Of a stretch of DNA of 64,000 nucleotides, positions 45,653 to 55,313 are shown piece after piece. The stretch comes from Haliea salexigens DSM 19537 (GTDB lineage Bacteria; Pseudomonadota; Gammaproteobacteria; Pseudomonadales; Halieaceae). The translations under genes were made by a program, and so were the position numbers. Under the pieces are notes generated by a model, which saw only the letters and a program-made list of their open reading frames with translations, was not told the DNA's origin and did not search any database. The stretch spans positions 62,001 to 126,000 of the forward strand of contig NZ_AUHJ01000008.1 of assembly GCF_000423125.1 (NCBI RefSeq), in the 5' to 3' direction. Numbering within the stretch: position 1 is the stretch's first letter; every line of letters starts with the position of its first letter.

Positions 45653-47101
45653 GTGCACCTGAGCGTAACACTGCGCATTCTGGGCATGCTGTTGATGCTG
45701 TTCAGCAGCACACTGCTGGTGCCCATGGGCGTTGCCCTGCTGGACGACGACCACACCATCTCCAGCTTTGCCAGCGCCCTCGCACTGACCTTCAGCGCCG
45801 GGTTACTGAGCTGGCTGCCGGTGCAACACGTGCGCCACGAGCTGCGCATTCGTGACGGTTTCCTGGTGACCTCGCTGTTCTGGACGGTACTCGGCCTGGC
45901 CGGCTCACTGCCGTTCATGCTGACCGCAGGGCTGGAACTGAGCGCCATGGATGCGATCTTCGAGTCGATATCCGGGCTCACCACCACCGGCGCGACGGTC
46001 ATCACCGGTCTCGATGCGCTGCCGCGTTCAATTCTCATCTACCGTCAGTTGCTGCAGTGGCTGGGGGGCATCGGCATCATCGTGATCGCCGTGGCGGTAT
46101 TGCCCATGCTGGGTATTGGGGGCATGCAGCTGTACCGCGCGGAAATCCCCGGTCCTACCAAGGACCGCAAGCTGACACCGCGCATCGCGGAAACTGCCAA
46201 AGCCCTGTTTTTCGTTTATCTCGGCCTGACAGCGGTGTGCGCACTGGCCTTCTGGGCTGCGGGCATGACTGGCTTCGACGCGGTGGCACACGCATTTTCC
46301 ACCGTGGCCATTGGCGGCTTTTCCACCCACGATGCCAGCATGGGCTACTTCCAGAGCAATACCATTCTGCTCATTTGCAGCCTGTTCATGGTGATTTCCG
46401 CAATGAATTTCGGCCTGCACTTCCTGTCCTGGCGCCGGCGCAGCCTGGCGGGCTACCGGCAGGACTCGGAATCACGCTTTTTCCTCGGCGTCCTGCTGAT
46501 CGGGGTCGCCGTCACCTGCAGCTACCTTATCCTCAGCGACACCCTGTCACTCAGCGACAGCCTGGTACACGGCCTGTTCCAGACCATTTCCATCACCACC
46601 ACCACCGGCTTTGCCACGCAGGACTTCGCCACCTGGCCCACCTTCCTGCCGGTGATGCTCATCATGTTTTCCTTCATGGGCGGCTGTGTGGGCTCCACGG
46701 CCGGCGGCATCAAGGCCGTGCGCCTGATGTTGATCGCCAAACAGGGCGTGCGCGAGCTCAAGCAACTGGTGCACCCGAAAGCCATCATTCCGCTGAAGAT
46801 CGGCAAGCACCGGGTGGAAGCCTCGGTAGTCAGCGCCGTGTGGAGTTTTTTCGCGGTTTACATGTTCGTGTTCGTGACCGTGATGCTCGCCCTGCTGGGC
46901 ACCGGCATGGACTTCCTCACGGCATTTTCCGCGGTGGCGGCGTCGATCAACAACCTCGGCCCCGGGCTGGGGGACGTGGCGGCCAACTATGCGAGCATTA
47001 CCCCCGTGGCCAAGGGCCTGCTGTGCCTGGCCATGCTGCTGGGACGCCTGGAGATTTTCACCCTGCTGGTACTGTTCACACCGATGTTCTGGCGCCTGTA
47101 G
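45653..47101 (+). CDS. trkH: Trk potassium uptake channel TrkH
   Basis: A 482-residue membrane protein with four pore-loop repeats. Selectivity-filter sequences are visible as ISGLTTTGATV, VAIGGFSTHD, ISITTTTGFATQ and VAASINNLGPGLG. GTG 45653 is chosen since it gives the E. coli length (483) and opens with a membrane helix; the frame is open further into trkA. Imports K+ with TrkA. Convergent with the next gene, only twelve bases apart and with no hairpin. Confidence 0.96.
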   Translation: MHLSVTLRILGMLLMLFSSTLLVPMGVALLDDDHTISSFASALALTFSAGLLSWLPVQHVRHELRIRDGFLVTSLFWTVLGLAGSLPFMLTAGLELSAMDAIFESISGLTTTGATVITGLDALPRSILIYRQLLQWLGGIGIIVIAVAVLPMLGIGGMQLYRAEIPGPTKDRKLTPRIAETAKALFFVYLGLTAVCALAFWAAGMTGFDAVAHAFSTVAIGGFSTHDASMGYFQSNTILLICSLFMVISAMNFGLHFLSWRRRSLAGYRQDSESRFFLGVLLIGVAVTCSYLILSDTLSLSDSLVHGLFQTISITTTTGFATQDFATWPTFLPVMLIMFSFMGGCVGSTAGGIKAVRLMLIAKQGVRELKQLVHPKAIIPLKIGKHRVEASVVSAVWSFFAVYMFVFVTVMLALLGTGMDFLTAFSAVAASINNLGPGLGDVAANYASITPVAKGLLCLAMLLGRLEIFTLLVLFTPMFWRL

Positions 47102-47113
47102 AACGGCCTGCGT

Positions 47114-47878
47114 TCAATCGAAGACATTCAGCAAGCGCCGCAACAACCCCAATACCAGGTAGAAAAACCCCAGCGGCAACAAGATCGACTTGAGCACCAG
47201 CGACATCAACAGGTTGATCAGGCTGGCGGCGAACTCGCTGACCTGGTCGCCCAGTGCCTTGATCCGCTGACGGACGTCCAGCGCGTTCAGGCCGCGTGCG
47301 GAACCATCAGCCAGGGAACTCGCCGCATCCAGCTCGCCGTGAAAACCCTGCACGGCCTGATACTGCGCCGTTTCATTGTCCTTGAGGAAGACGGTGTCGA
47401 CCCAGCCGTTGGCCAGCACCACCAGCACCAGTGCGAAGCGCAGCACCGCCATCACCAGAAAGACGCGCCAGGCGATCGCGGCCTGGCGCGGTGTGCCCCA
47501 CAGGGCCGACACCAACCCCACCGCACCCAACAGGGTCAGCAGAATGTTGAAGCTGATGTGCGATACCACCACCAGCAGGATTTTCTGCAGGGCGAGGGCA
47601 CCGAGCGCCACCATCATCACCGCCGAAAAGCGCTCAATCAGGTCGTTCACCGGGTCCAGCAACTCGCCCACTGTGAAGGTGAGCAGGAACGCATTCACCT
47701 CCGTACCCTGCAGCAGCGACACCAGCGCATTGATGCCGCGTGCGGTCGCATAAATGGCACCGGACCCCACCAGTGCGGCGTCGAGATAATCCGCGGAAAC
47801 CCGGTCGAGCGCACCGCTCCAGGCCAGGGCGCACAGCGCCGGCACGGCCAGCAACAGGGCCCAATGGCAGCGCGTCAC
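47114..47878 (-). CDS. Hypothetical membrane protein
   Basis: A 254-residue protein with about five hydrophobic segments (residues 5-22, 85-110, 115-135, 140-160, 220-250) and a hydrophilic stretch at about 165-215 (DNETAQYQAVQGFHGELDAA region). The N-terminal part ARGINALVSLLQGTEVNAFLLTFTVGELLDPVNDLIERFS suggests an amphipathic membrane-associated domain. I do not recognise the family. Its GTG start overlaps the stop of the upstream endonuclease/exonuclease/phosphatase gene (GTGA), so the two are co-translated and may share a membrane role. Confidence 0.7.
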   Translation of the reverse strand: MTRCHWALLLAVPALCALAWSGALDRVSADYLDAALVGSGAIYATARGINALVSLLQGTEVNAFLLTFTVGELLDPVNDLIERFSAVMMVALGALALQKILLVVVSHISFNILLTLLGAVGLVSALWGTPRQAAIAWRVFLVMAVLRFALVLVVLANGWVDTVFLKDNETAQYQAVQGFHGELDAASSLADGSARGLNALDVRQRIKALGDQVSEFAASLINLLMSLVLKSILLPLGFFYLVLGLLRRLLNVFD

Positions 47879-48966
47879 AGGGTGTGCTCGCCGGGCACCG
47901 GTACTTCCTCAGTACGAACCTGCTTGGCTTCGGTGATCGAGCTCGCCAGGGCCTGGTCTTCCCGCGTGGCCTCCAGTCCTTCCTGATCGGCACCACGAGC
48001 CGGCGTGAACACCAGCTCGGTGAACAGCGCGAAGTGGTCGGAGCCGATCGATGGCAAACGCCGCAGGGTGCGCAGCGTGAAATGCTCGCTGTGAAACAGG
48101 TGATCCAAGGGCCAGCGGAGGAAGAAATAGTCGGCGTGGAAGGTATTGAACATGCCGCGCCCCACGCGGGGGTCCAGCAGGCCGCTGATGGCCCGGAACA
48201 GGCGAGTAGTGGCAGACCAGGCCACGTCGTTGAGATCACCAGTGACAACCACCGGCAAGCGGCTGTCCACCACGCTGCGCGCCACCATGACCAACTCTGC
48301 ATCGCGCTCGGCCGACTCGGGGTTCTCCGTGGGGCTGGGGGGTGCGGGGTGCAGGAAATGCAGCCGCACCTTGTCGCCGGAACGCAGGGTGACCACCGCG
48401 TGCATTGAGGGAATGCCGTCTTCAACCAGATATTCGATGCTCGTATCGTCCATGGGCAGACGGGAGTACACGTGCATGCCGTAAAAGTTGTCCAGCGGAC
48501 ACTTCAGGCTGTGGGGCATCACCGGCTCCAGCACGTCAAGCTGGTCCTGCCACCACTGGTCCGACTCCAGCGTTACCAGCACATCCGGTTGATATGCTTG
48601 CACGAGCTGCAACAGGGGCTGTGCGTTGCGGTTGGTCGCCAGCACATTGGCCGTCATGATGCCCAGCCGCACGCTGGGGTCGTCATTGCGCGAAGATTTG
48701 ACCTCTTTGCGCCAAAGCGGGGTGTAGGGCGCGATCCACCAGAACTGCCAGAGCAGGCAGGCCGCGGTCGCCGCCAGCAACCCCCAGCTCAAGGGCGCGG
48801 AGAGCGAAAGTAGCGTGCACTGCGCCAGCAAGAGCAGCACGGCGGCAACCGCCAGCAGCAGGCGCGGAAAGTCCATTCCGCGGACCAGCCAATGCGGGTG
48901 ACGCCACAGCGGCAGCAGCGTCGCAATGAGCAGTAGCAAGGTCCCGGCAGCGATGGTCGTGGTCAT
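47875..48966 (-). CDS. Membrane-anchored endonuclease/exonuclease/phosphatase family protein
   Basis: A 363-residue protein with three N-terminal helices (about 3-75) and a C-terminal EEP domain (about 95-335). Catalytic features: MTANVLATN (metal Asn), LVTLESDQWW (metal Glu), GDLNDVAWS (Asp/Asn pair) and a C-terminal GSDHFALFTEL (catalytic Asp-His). Similar proteins with this membrane layout are annotated as EEP family of unknown substrate (nucleic acid or phospholipid). Coupled to the membrane protein downstream. Confidence 0.9.
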   Translation of the reverse strand: MTTTIAAGTLLLLIATLLPLWRHPHWLVRGMDFPRLLLAVAAVLLLLAQCTLLSLSAPLSWGLLAATAACLLWQFWWIAPYTPLWRKEVKSSRNDDPSVRLGIMTANVLATNRNAQPLLQLVQAYQPDVLVTLESDQWWQDQLDVLEPVMPHSLKCPLDNFYGMHVYSRLPMDDTSIEYLVEDGIPSMHAVVTLRSGDKVRLHFLHPAPPSPTENPESAERDAELVMVARSVVDSRLPVVVTGDLNDVAWSATTRLFRAISGLLDPRVGRGMFNTFHADYFFLRWPLDHLFHSEHFTLRTLRRLPSIGSDHFALFTELVFTPARGADQEGLEATREDQALASSITEAKQVRTEEVPVPGEHTL

Positions 48967-49030
48967 GGCAGCTATCTCACATGGTTGAGCATGGCGCAGG
49001 GTACCCGTACAGCGCGCAGTCCCGGCCGGC

Positions 49031-49813
49031 CTATTTACGCGAGCGTGTAATCAATTCGTACGCCGCGGTGATTTCCTGGGACTTTTCAGTGGCGACCTTG
49101 AGCATATCGTCCGGTACGCCCTGGGCGATAAGCTTGTCCGGGTGATTTTCGCTCATCAGCTTGCGGTACGCTTTCTTCAGGTCGCGATCATTCACCTCCG
49201 GGCTTACCCCCAGCGCGGCATAGGCCGCCTGCAAGCGGTCCGGCCCGGCGGTCTGGGCACCACCCTGATGGAACTGGCCCTGCGCCTGTGCCATGCGCAG
49301 CAGCTGCTCAACGTGGGCCGGGCTGAAGCCCAGCAACCCGGCGATGTTGTCGAGCACGCGCCGTTCCACAGCTTCAATGCCATGGTCCACCACCGCGAGA
49401 GACACCAGGAACATGAGCAGGGTCTGGCGCAGCGCCATCTGGCGGCCGCAAACGGCCTGAAACCCGGCCACACAGGCCGCCACATCAAACGCCGGTTCCG
49501 CGCCGCGCTTGAACAATTCAATGGCGCGCTGGCGCTGGGCATTGGTCAGGCCCATCTGCCGGATGATCATTTCGGTGTGATCGACTTCCCCCTGGGAAAT
49601 CCGTCCATCGGCCTTGGCCAGGTGACCCAACAGCAGGAAGATGGTCTCGAAAAACCGGTCCTTGATGCGCGCGATATTCTCGGGCGAATGCGCTTCCATA
49701 GTGCGCCGCAAGCCGCGGTCAAACTGGTGGCCGAGAAACAGGCCAACCAACAGGCCGATGGGACCACCAAGCAGCAGGCCGAGCAGGCCCGCCACCACTT
49801 TGCCGTAAAACAT
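49031..49813 (-). CDS. djlA: DnaJ-like membrane co-chaperone DjlA
   Basis: A 260-residue protein: a glycine-rich N-terminal membrane helix (residues 6-28, FYGKVVAGLLGLLLGGPIGLLVG), a TerB-like helical domain (about 45-165, LLGHLAKADGRISQGEVDHTEMII) and a C-terminal J domain (about 190-258) containing the HPD tripeptide in SENHPDKL. This is the DjlA architecture, which recruits DnaK to the inner membrane. ATG 49813 with GGAGCAG upstream. Divergent from glyQ. Confidence 0.94.
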   Translation of the reverse strand: MFYGKVVAGLLGLLLGGPIGLLVGLFLGHQFDRGLRRTMEAHSPENIARIKDRFFETIFLLLGHLAKADGRISQGEVDHTEMIIRQMGLTNAQRQRAIELFKRGAEPAFDVAACVAGFQAVCGRQMALRQTLLMFLVSLAVVDHGIEAVERRVLDNIAGLLGFSPAHVEQLLRMAQAQGQFHQGGAQTAGPDRLQAAYAALGVSPEVNDRDLKKAYRKLMSENHPDKLIAQGVPDDMLKVATEKSQEITAAYELITRSRK

Positions 49814-49848
49814 ACTGCTCCTGCGGCCGGCTCGCTGCGCCGGCGTGA

Positions 49849-49878
49849 CTGACGAGAACAAGGAAGCCCGCATATAAT
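49849..49878 (+). promoter_or_regulatory. Promoter upstream of glyQ, embedded in a palindrome
   Basis: CTGACG (49849-49854), 18-base spacer, TATAAT (49873-49878). The -10 sits inside an inverted repeat AGCCCGCAT-ATA-ATGCGGGCT (49865-49885). A second TATACT at 49896-49901 lacks a -35. Confidence 0.55.
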
Positions 49879-49937
49879 GCGGGCTGAAGTGGCTGTATAC
49901 TACCCAGCTTTTTTGCGAACCGCGAACAGGTGTTGCC

Positions 49938-50882
49938 GTGTCTCCAGCTCCATTGTCCTTTCAGGACCTGATTCTCACCCTGCAGCAATTCTGGGCCGAG
50001 CAGGGTTGCGTGATCCTGCAGCCACTGGATATGGAGGTGGGTGCAGGCACGTTTCACCCGGCTACTTTCCTGCGCGCCATTGGCCCCGAGAGCTGGAACG
50101 CCGCCTACGTTCAGCCGAGCCGGCGGCCCACCGATGGCCGCTACGGCGAAAACCCCAACCGGCTGCAGCACTACTACCAGTTGCAGGTGATCATGAAGCC
50201 CTCGCCGGCGTCCTTCCAGGAACTGTACCTGCAGTCGCTACAGGCACTGGGTATCGACACCGGTATACACGATGTCCGTTTCGTCGAGGACAACTGGGAA
50301 TCCCCGACGCTGGGCGCCTGGGGCCTGGGCTGGGAGGTCTGGCTGAATGGCATGGAGGTCACCCAGTTTACCTATTTCCAGCAGGCCGGCGGCCTGGAGT
50401 GCTATCCCGTGAGCGGCGAGATCACCTACGGACTGGAGCGCATTGCCATGTACCTGCAGGGCGTGGACAGCATTTACGACCTGGTGTGGACCCGCGGGCC
50501 TTCCGGCACCGTGAGTTACGGTGACGTGTTCCACCAGAACGAAGTGGAGATGTCGCGCTACAACTTCGAGGAAGCCGACACAGACTGGCTGTTCGCCCAG
50601 TTCGACCACTGCGAGGGTGAGGCCCAGCGCCTCATCGACGGCAATCTGCCCTTGCCCGCGTACGAGATGGTGATGAAGGCATCGCACACGTTCAACCTGC
50701 TCGATGCACGCCACGCCATTTCCGTCACCGAGCGGCAGCGCTACATTCTGCGCGTGCGCACGCTGGCGCGGGGTGTGGCACAGGCCTACTTCGATGCGCG
50801 CGCCGCGCTGGGCTTTCCTCTGGCCGAGGAGGCACTGCGACAGGAAGTACTCGCCAACACCCGGCAGGAGGCACAGGCATGA
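49938..50882 (+). CDS. glyQ: Glycyl-tRNA synthetase alpha subunit
   Basis: A 314-residue class II synthetase subunit of the bacterial alpha2beta2 type. [40 protein letters not shown] and [27 protein letters not shown] are near-identical across bacteria; it carries the catalytic core for glycine activation. GTG start 49938 with AGGTG upstream. Its stop overlaps the glyS start (ATGA). Confidence 0.98.
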   Translation: MSPAPLSFQDLILTLQQFWAEQGCVILQPLDMEVGAGTFHPATFLRAIGPESWNAAYVQPSRRPTDGRYGENPNRLQHYYQLQVIMKPSPASFQELYLQSLQALGIDTGIHDVRFVEDNWESPTLGAWGLGWEVWLNGMEVTQFTYFQQAGGLECYPVSGEITYGLERIAMYLQGVDSIYDLVWTRGPSGTVSYGDVFHQNEVEMSRYNFEEADTDWLFAQFDHCEGEAQRLIDGNLPLPAYEMVMKASHTFNLLDARHAISVTERQRYILRVRTLARGVAQAYFDARAALGFPLAEEALRQEVLANTRQEAQA

Positions 50883-52966
50883 GCCAGACGGACACACTGC
50901 TGGTAGAACTGGGTACCGAAGAGCTACCCCCCAAAGCACTCAGAGCGCTGGGCACGGCCTTCCGCGACGGCATTGTTGGCGGGCTGGCACAGCGCGGCCT
51001 TGAACACGGTGCAGTGCAGTGGTTTGCCTCACCGCGCAGGCTGGCGGTACTGATTGACGCGGTGGCCCTGCAGGCGCCCGATCGCGAGCAGGAGATTCAG
51101 GGGCCGCCAGCCGACAAGGCCCGGGACGAGCAGGGCAACTGGACACCGGCCGCCCTGGGTTTCGCCCGCAAGCAGGGCCTGGAACCGGACGCACTCTCGG
51201 TGGTGGACACACCCAAGGGGCCGCGCTTGTGCCTGCGCACCACGCTGCGCGGGGCGCAGTTGCGCGCTGACTTCAATGACATCATTCACGCGAGTATCCG
51301 TGAGCTGCCCATTCCCAAACGCATGCGCTGGGGTGCCAGCCGGGTGGAGTTTGTACGCCCGGTACACTGGGTGGTCGCCATGCTGGGCAGTGAATGCGAT
51401 TTCGGTCCGGTGCTGGGCCTGCCGACCGGCAACACAACCCGCGGGCACCGTTTCCACAGCAGCGGCGAGATCCGCTTGCAGCGCCCGCAGGAGTATGCGG
51501 AAAAACTCGCCGCGGCGAAGGTGATCGCAGACTTCGATGAACGCCAGGCAATGATCCGCGCGCAAATCGAAGTGGAGGCGAGTGCACTGCAAGCGCACGC
51601 GGTTATCGACCCCGACCTGCTCGACGAAGTCACCGGGCTGGTGGAATGGCCGGTCGCCCTCACGGGCAACTTCGAGTCGCGATTCCTCAGCGTGCCTGCC
51701 GAGGCGCTGGTGTCCTCCATGAAAGAACACCAGAAATATTTTCACCTGGTAGACGCCGACGGCGCCCTGCTGCCGCACTTCATCACCCTCTGCAATATCG
51801 AAAGCACTGACCCGGCACAGGTGATTGCCGGCAATGAAAGGGTGATCCGCCCCCGCTTGAGCGATGCCGCCTTCTTTTTCGAAACCGACAAGAAGCAGAG
51901 CCTGCATTCCCGGCTCGACGGGCTGCGTACCATCGTCTTCCAGCAAAAACTGGGCTCGCTGTACGATAAATCACAACGCGTAGCGCGACTGGCGGGGGAA
52001 CTCGCTGCCCTGCTGGGCGGCAACGCGGCGGATGCACAGCGTGCAGGCCTGCTGTGCAAAGCCGACCTGGGCACGCAGATGGTGCTGGAGTTTGCCGATA
52101 TGCAAGGCATCGCCGGGGCCTATTACGCACGCCACGACGGCGAATCCGAAAATGTGGCCGCCGCGGTGGAGGAGCACTACTGGCCGCGCTATGCAGGCGA
52201 CCGCTTGCCAACCGGGCTTACCGCCGCGGCGGTGGGCGTAGCGGACCGGCTGGATACCCTGGTGGGTATTTTCGGTATCGGCCAGCCGCCCACCGGCTCG
52301 CGCGACCCCTTTGCACTGCGGCGGGCGTCACTCGCGGTGTTGCGTATTCTGGTGGAGAAAGAGCTGGACCTGGATTTGCGGTCCTGCCTGGCACTGGCGG
52401 CAGACGGCTACGCCCCGGGTACGCTGCTGGAAGGCACCGCGGACCAGGTGCTGGATTACATGCTGGAGCGCTTCCGCGCCTGGTATGAGGAGATGGATAT
52501 CCCCGCGGAGGTCTTCCGCGCAGTGAGCGCCAACAAACCCGGAAGACCCCTTGATATACAGCGTCGGGTGCTGGCCGTACACGCTTTCAGCCGCCTGCCC
52601 GAAGCGGCAGCGCTGGCGGCGGCCAACAAGCGGGTAGGCAACATCCTGGACAAGCTGGAGGCTGGATTTGCCTTCGGCGAAGTCCGTGACGACCTGCTGC
52701 AGGACCCGGCCGAGCAGGCACTGGCGGAACGTCTGGCCACACTCGGCAGTACCAGCGAAGCACACCTGGCGGCGGGCGCATACAGCGAAGCGCTGTCCTG
52801 CCTGGCCGCGCTGCAGGGTCCCGTGGATGCGTTCTTCGACGACGTAATGGTGAATACCGAGGACGCCGCCCTGCGCAGCAACCGCCTGAACCTGCTGCAC
52901 AGCCTGCGCGAACGCTTCCTGCGCGTGGCAGATATCTCGCTGCTGGCGGTGCCGCGCCAGAGCTAA
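50879..52966 (+). CDS. glyS: Glycyl-tRNA synthetase beta subunit
   Basis: A 695-residue tRNA-binding subunit. [19 protein letters not shown] at the start, [27 protein letters not shown], and the HD-like and anticodon-binding C-terminal parts ([47 protein letters not shown]) are diagnostic. Length near E. coli GlyS (689). Overlaps glyQ by four bases, and rmuC follows after twelve bases. Confidence 0.98.
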   Translation: MSQTDTLLVELGTEELPPKALRALGTAFRDGIVGGLAQRGLEHGAVQWFASPRRLAVLIDAVALQAPDREQEIQGPPADKARDEQGNWTPAALGFARKQGLEPDALSVVDTPKGPRLCLRTTLRGAQLRADFNDIIHASIRELPIPKRMRWGASRVEFVRPVHWVVAMLGSECDFGPVLGLPTGNTTRGHRFHSSGEIRLQRPQEYAEKLAAAKVIADFDERQAMIRAQIEVEASALQAHAVIDPDLLDEVTGLVEWPVALTGNFESRFLSVPAEALVSSMKEHQKYFHLVDADGALLPHFITLCNIESTDPAQVIAGNERVIRPRLSDAAFFFETDKKQSLHSRLDGLRTIVFQQKLGSLYDKSQRVARLAGELAALLGGNAADAQRAGLLCKADLGTQMVLEFADMQGIAGAYYARHDGESENVAAAVEEHYWPRYAGDRLPTGLTAAAVGVADRLDTLVGIFGIGQPPTGSRDPFALRRASLAVLRILVEKELDLDLRSCLALAADGYAPGTLLEGTADQVLDYMLERFRAWYEEMDIPAEVFRAVSANKPGRPLDIQRRVLAVHAFSRLPEAAALAAANKRVGNILDKLEAGFAFGEVRDDLLQDPAEQALAERLATLGSTSEAHLAAGAYSEALSCLAALQGPVDAFFDDVMVNTEDAALRSNRLNLLHSLRERFLRVADISLLAVPRQS

Positions 52967-52978
52967 CGGAGGTCGCCC

Positions 52979-54322
52979 ATCAGCCCCCTGGAAAGCCCCT
53001 GGTTCCTGCCCGCTGTCGGCATGCTTGGCGGCTTGACGGCAGGCCTGATTGCGGCGTTACTGTGGCGGCTGCGCCTGCACCGCCAGCAGCAGGCGGAGCA
53101 GGCACAACAGCTGGCCCAACTTGGCCAGCGCCATCAGAGCCTGCGTAGCGAGTACGACCGCCTGCTCAGCCGTCAGCGGGAGCAGGCACGCCAGCACGCC
53201 GCACAACTGGAACTGCTCAACAACAACCGGGAACAGTTGAAGCTGGAGTTCGAACACCTGGCCCACCGAATCTTCGAGGCGCGCGGACGTCAGTTCAGCG
53301 ACAACAGCAAGGCGGAGCTGGGGCAACTGCTACAGCCCTTTCGCGAACAGATCAGCCACTTCCAGCAGCGCGTTGACCGCGTGCACTCGGAGTCCGTGCA
53401 GGGGCAGGCGGCCCTCGAGGCCGAGTTGCGCAAGGTGCTGGAGATCGGCCTGGCCATGAGCACCCAAGCGAGCAACCTCGCCTCGGCGCTCAAGGGCGAC
53501 AAGAAAACCACCGGAAACTGGGGCGAGGCGCAACTGGAGCGCACGCTGGAAGCGGCTGGGCTGTTACCCGGTGAACACTACGTCCTGCAGGCGGCACTGC
53601 GCGACGAACAGGGTCGGCGTCGACTACCCGATGCCCTCATCCTGCTGCCCGACAGCCGCCATCTGGTGGTGGACAGCAAGGTGTCGTTGGTGGACTACGA
53701 AGCGGCGGTTGCCGCAGACACCGAGGCGGAGCGCGACGCGCGTCTGAACGCCCACGGGCGTGCGGTGCGCCAACACATCGACGATCTCGCGGGCAAAGAG
53801 TACGCCAATCTGCCGGGCCTGGGCAGCCCGGATTTTGTGCTCATGTTCATGCCCATTGAACCCGCCTGGATTGAGGCGATGCGGCACAACCGCGACCTCT
53901 TCGGTTACGGCTACCAGCGGGGCGTGGTGCTGGTGTCGCACAGCACCTTGATGCCGGTGCTGCGCACGGTCGCCAACCTGTGGATTGTGGAGCGCAGCAA
54001 CCGCGAGGCACAGGAAATCAGTCGCAGTGCCGGTGACCTGTACAACCAGGTCTGTACGGTGGCCGAACGCCTGCAACGCCTGGGTAACACGCTGCAAACC
54101 GCAGCCAATCAATACAACAGCACGGTCTTGGGCCTTAGCGGGCGGCAGGGTCTGGCGGGCAAGGTCGATCGTTTCCAGCACCTGTCCACAGCCACCAGCA
54201 AGACGATGCCAACGCTGGACCCGCTGCATCTGGATATCGACGTGGACCGGCTTACCGCTATCGACCGCGGCTCACGCACGGATGACACGGCACCGGAAAA
54301 CGGCGATGAGACCGCGGGTTAG
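52979..54322 (+). CDS. rmuC: DNA recombination protein RmuC, probable ATC start
   Basis: A 447-residue protein if started at ATC 52979: N-terminal membrane helix (about 9-29), a long coiled coil (about 30-130, Gln/Glu/Leu rich) and the RmuC nuclease-like domain (about 150-390) with KKTTGNWGEAQLERTLEAAGL, LPDALILLPDSRHLVVDSKVSL and SPDFVLMFMPIEPAW. No ATG, GTG or TTG exists between the glyS stop and 53021; a perfect GGAGGT lies five bases before ATC, whereas ATG 53021 has no Shine-Dalgarno and would truncate the membrane helix. Limits inversions at repeats in E. coli. Confidence 0.88.
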   Translation: MSPLESPWFLPAVGMLGGLTAGLIAALLWRLRLHRQQQAEQAQQLAQLGQRHQSLRSEYDRLLSRQREQARQHAAQLELLNNNREQLKLEFEHLAHRIFEARGRQFSDNSKAELGQLLQPFREQISHFQQRVDRVHSESVQGQAALEAELRKVLEIGLAMSTQASNLASALKGDKKTTGNWGEAQLERTLEAAGLLPGEHYVLQAALRDEQGRRRLPDALILLPDSRHLVVDSKVSLVDYEAAVAADTEAERDARLNAHGRAVRQHIDDLAGKEYANLPGLGSPDFVLMFMPIEPAWIEAMRHNRDLFGYGYQRGVVLVSHSTLMPVLRTVANLWIVERSNREAQEISRSAGDLYNQVCTVAERLQRLGNTLQTAANQYNSTVLGLSGRQGLAGKVDRFQHLSTATSKTMPTLDPLHLDIDVDRLTAIDRGSRTDDTAPENGDETAG

Positions 54323-54658
54323 TCAGGCCGCATCGTCCGCCGGGCGGCGCTCACCATTGCGAGCCACCATACGAATGGTGCGCTGACAGGTTTCCAGCCA
54401 GGTAGCCGCCGGCTCGGTTTTCAGTACCCGCACGCAGCCACGCTCCGTAACGCAGGCAATACTCGTTTTATTCGGGGTCCAGTCACCTTCGGAGAGGCGC
54501 GGTTTCCGCTTGCTGTAGAACCAGAGTCCGCGACGATCCTGCATAACATAGCGCGCGTCTTCAGGCAGGAAGACCTTGCGCCCGTCAATCACCGCAAAGA
54601 CTTCCAGGTCATCCCGCTGGCTGGACCCCAATGTGGCCGTAGGTGTGATAGTAAACAT
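54323..54658 (-). CDS. Hypothetical small protein
   Basis: A 111-residue protein, MFTITPTATLGSS at the start, with a beta-rich N-terminal half (LEVFAVIDGRKVFLPEDARYVMQD) and a basic, tryptophan-containing C-terminal half (ATWLETCQRTIRMVARN). No signal peptide, membrane helix or known motif. ATG 54658 is preceded by a G-rich stretch (GGGGGGC) as ribosome binding site. It has its own near-consensus promoter. Stop codon abuts the rmuC stop on the other strand. Family not recognised. Confidence 0.65.
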   Translation of the reverse strand: MFTITPTATLGSSQRDDLEVFAVIDGRKVFLPEDARYVMQDRRGLWFYSKRKPRLSEGDWTPNKTSIACVTERGCVRVLKTEPAATWLETCQRTIRMVARNGERRPADDAA

Positions 54659-54765
54659 GGCTGCGCCCCCCGCAATGAACTGAAATTCCTTCCAACGCTG
54701 CACAAACTGCCGACAGACTCCCCAGGCCGGCCCGGCCGCGTCGCTGCACAATGGCAACGCGCCCA

Positions 54766-54794
54766 GTTATAGGCAGGCAACCCGGACCTGACAA
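54766..54794 (-). promoter_or_regulatory. Near-consensus sigma-70 promoter for the small hypothetical gene
   Basis: Minus strand TTGTCA (54794-54789), exactly 17 bases, TATAAC (54771-54766). Five of six bases match consensus in each element (TTGACA, TATAAT). The predicted leader is about 100 nt to the ATG at 54658. Confidence 0.7.
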
Positions 54795-54880
54795 TGCGCG
54801 GAAAAGCGATCTTTCGTCACATTTGGAAAAATGTGGCATTTTTCGCCCATTTCTTTACGTAGGAGGGATTTTTGACGAGG

Positions 54881-54906
54881 AAAATGGGGTGTTATCGTGC
54901 CATTTT
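54881..54906. terminator. Possible weak terminator hairpin after the chemosensory operon
   Basis: Inverted repeat AAAATGG / CCATTTT with a 12-base loop, 22 bases past the last chemosensory gene. On the minus strand only four T follow; on the plus strand seven T follow. GC content of the stem is low, so efficiency is doubtful. Confidence 0.3.
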
Positions 54907-54928
54907 TTTACATAGCGCTGGAGTGCAC

Positions 54929-55312
54929 TCAGCCTACTCGCGGCAGATCTGACTCCGCCGCAAGCAGGTCAGGCACCTGGCAGCGCCGTTCATCGATCAC
55001 GGCCACAAGCACCGCGTCTTCGGTCAATTCATCGGTCAGCTGGTCTGCAGTCAGGCGACGATACACCAGCGGCAGAGGGGCCAGCGGCAGGGCCCAGTAG
55101 CGGACATCCTGCCCCCGCAACACCGCACAGGCCCGGGCCGACTGGGCGGGGCCGAGCACTGGAATCGGCTCGCCGCGCCAGACCACTGTCTGCGAGGACA
55201 GCTCGGGCACCGCTATTACCTCTGCCAGGCAATTCAGCGGCAGCACCCAGGTGGTGCCATCGGCACGCGGCAGCAGCACACTGGGTACACCGTTGTCGGC
55301 CTGCGTCTCCAT
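54929..55312 (-). CDS. CheW-like adaptor (ChpC-like)
   Basis: A 127-residue protein with a shortened CheW fold: VLLPRADGTTWVLPLNCLAEVIAVPEL (first beta-barrel half), WRGEPIPVLGP (the W-R-G-x-x-I/V-P motif of CheW proteins) and VLRGQDVRYWALPLAPLPLVYRR. Typical CheW is about 150-170 residues, so it lacks part of the second barrel. Starts one base after the kinase stop codon and is the last gene of the operon. In the Pseudomonas Pil-Chp cluster ChpC has this position. Confidence 0.8.
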   Translation of the reverse strand: METQADNGVPSVLLPRADGTTWVLPLNCLAEVIAVPELSSQTVVWRGEPIPVLGPAQSARACAVLRGQDVRYWALPLAPLPLVYRRLTADQLTDELTEDAVLVAVIDERRCQVPDLLAAESDLPRVG

Positions 55313-55313
55313 A

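Larger units (their letters stand above)
54659..54928. other. Intergenic region between the small hypothetical gene and the chemosensory operon
   Basis: 270 bases. Contains the promoter at 54766-54794 (see its entry), a small stem CACATTT-GGAA-AAATGTG at about 54818-54835, and an inverted repeat AAAATGG...CCATTTT at 54881-54906 that may end the chemosensory operon transcript. The AT-rich part 54800-54910 is lower in GC than its surroundings. No coding signal supported. Confidence 0.5.

Noticed and set aside
54893-54950. Tiny plus-strand ORF starting ATGGGGTGTTATCG behind GAGG
   Set aside because: Only about 20 codons, overlaps the 3' end of the CheW-like gene on the other strand, and the spacing from GAGG to ATG is too short.
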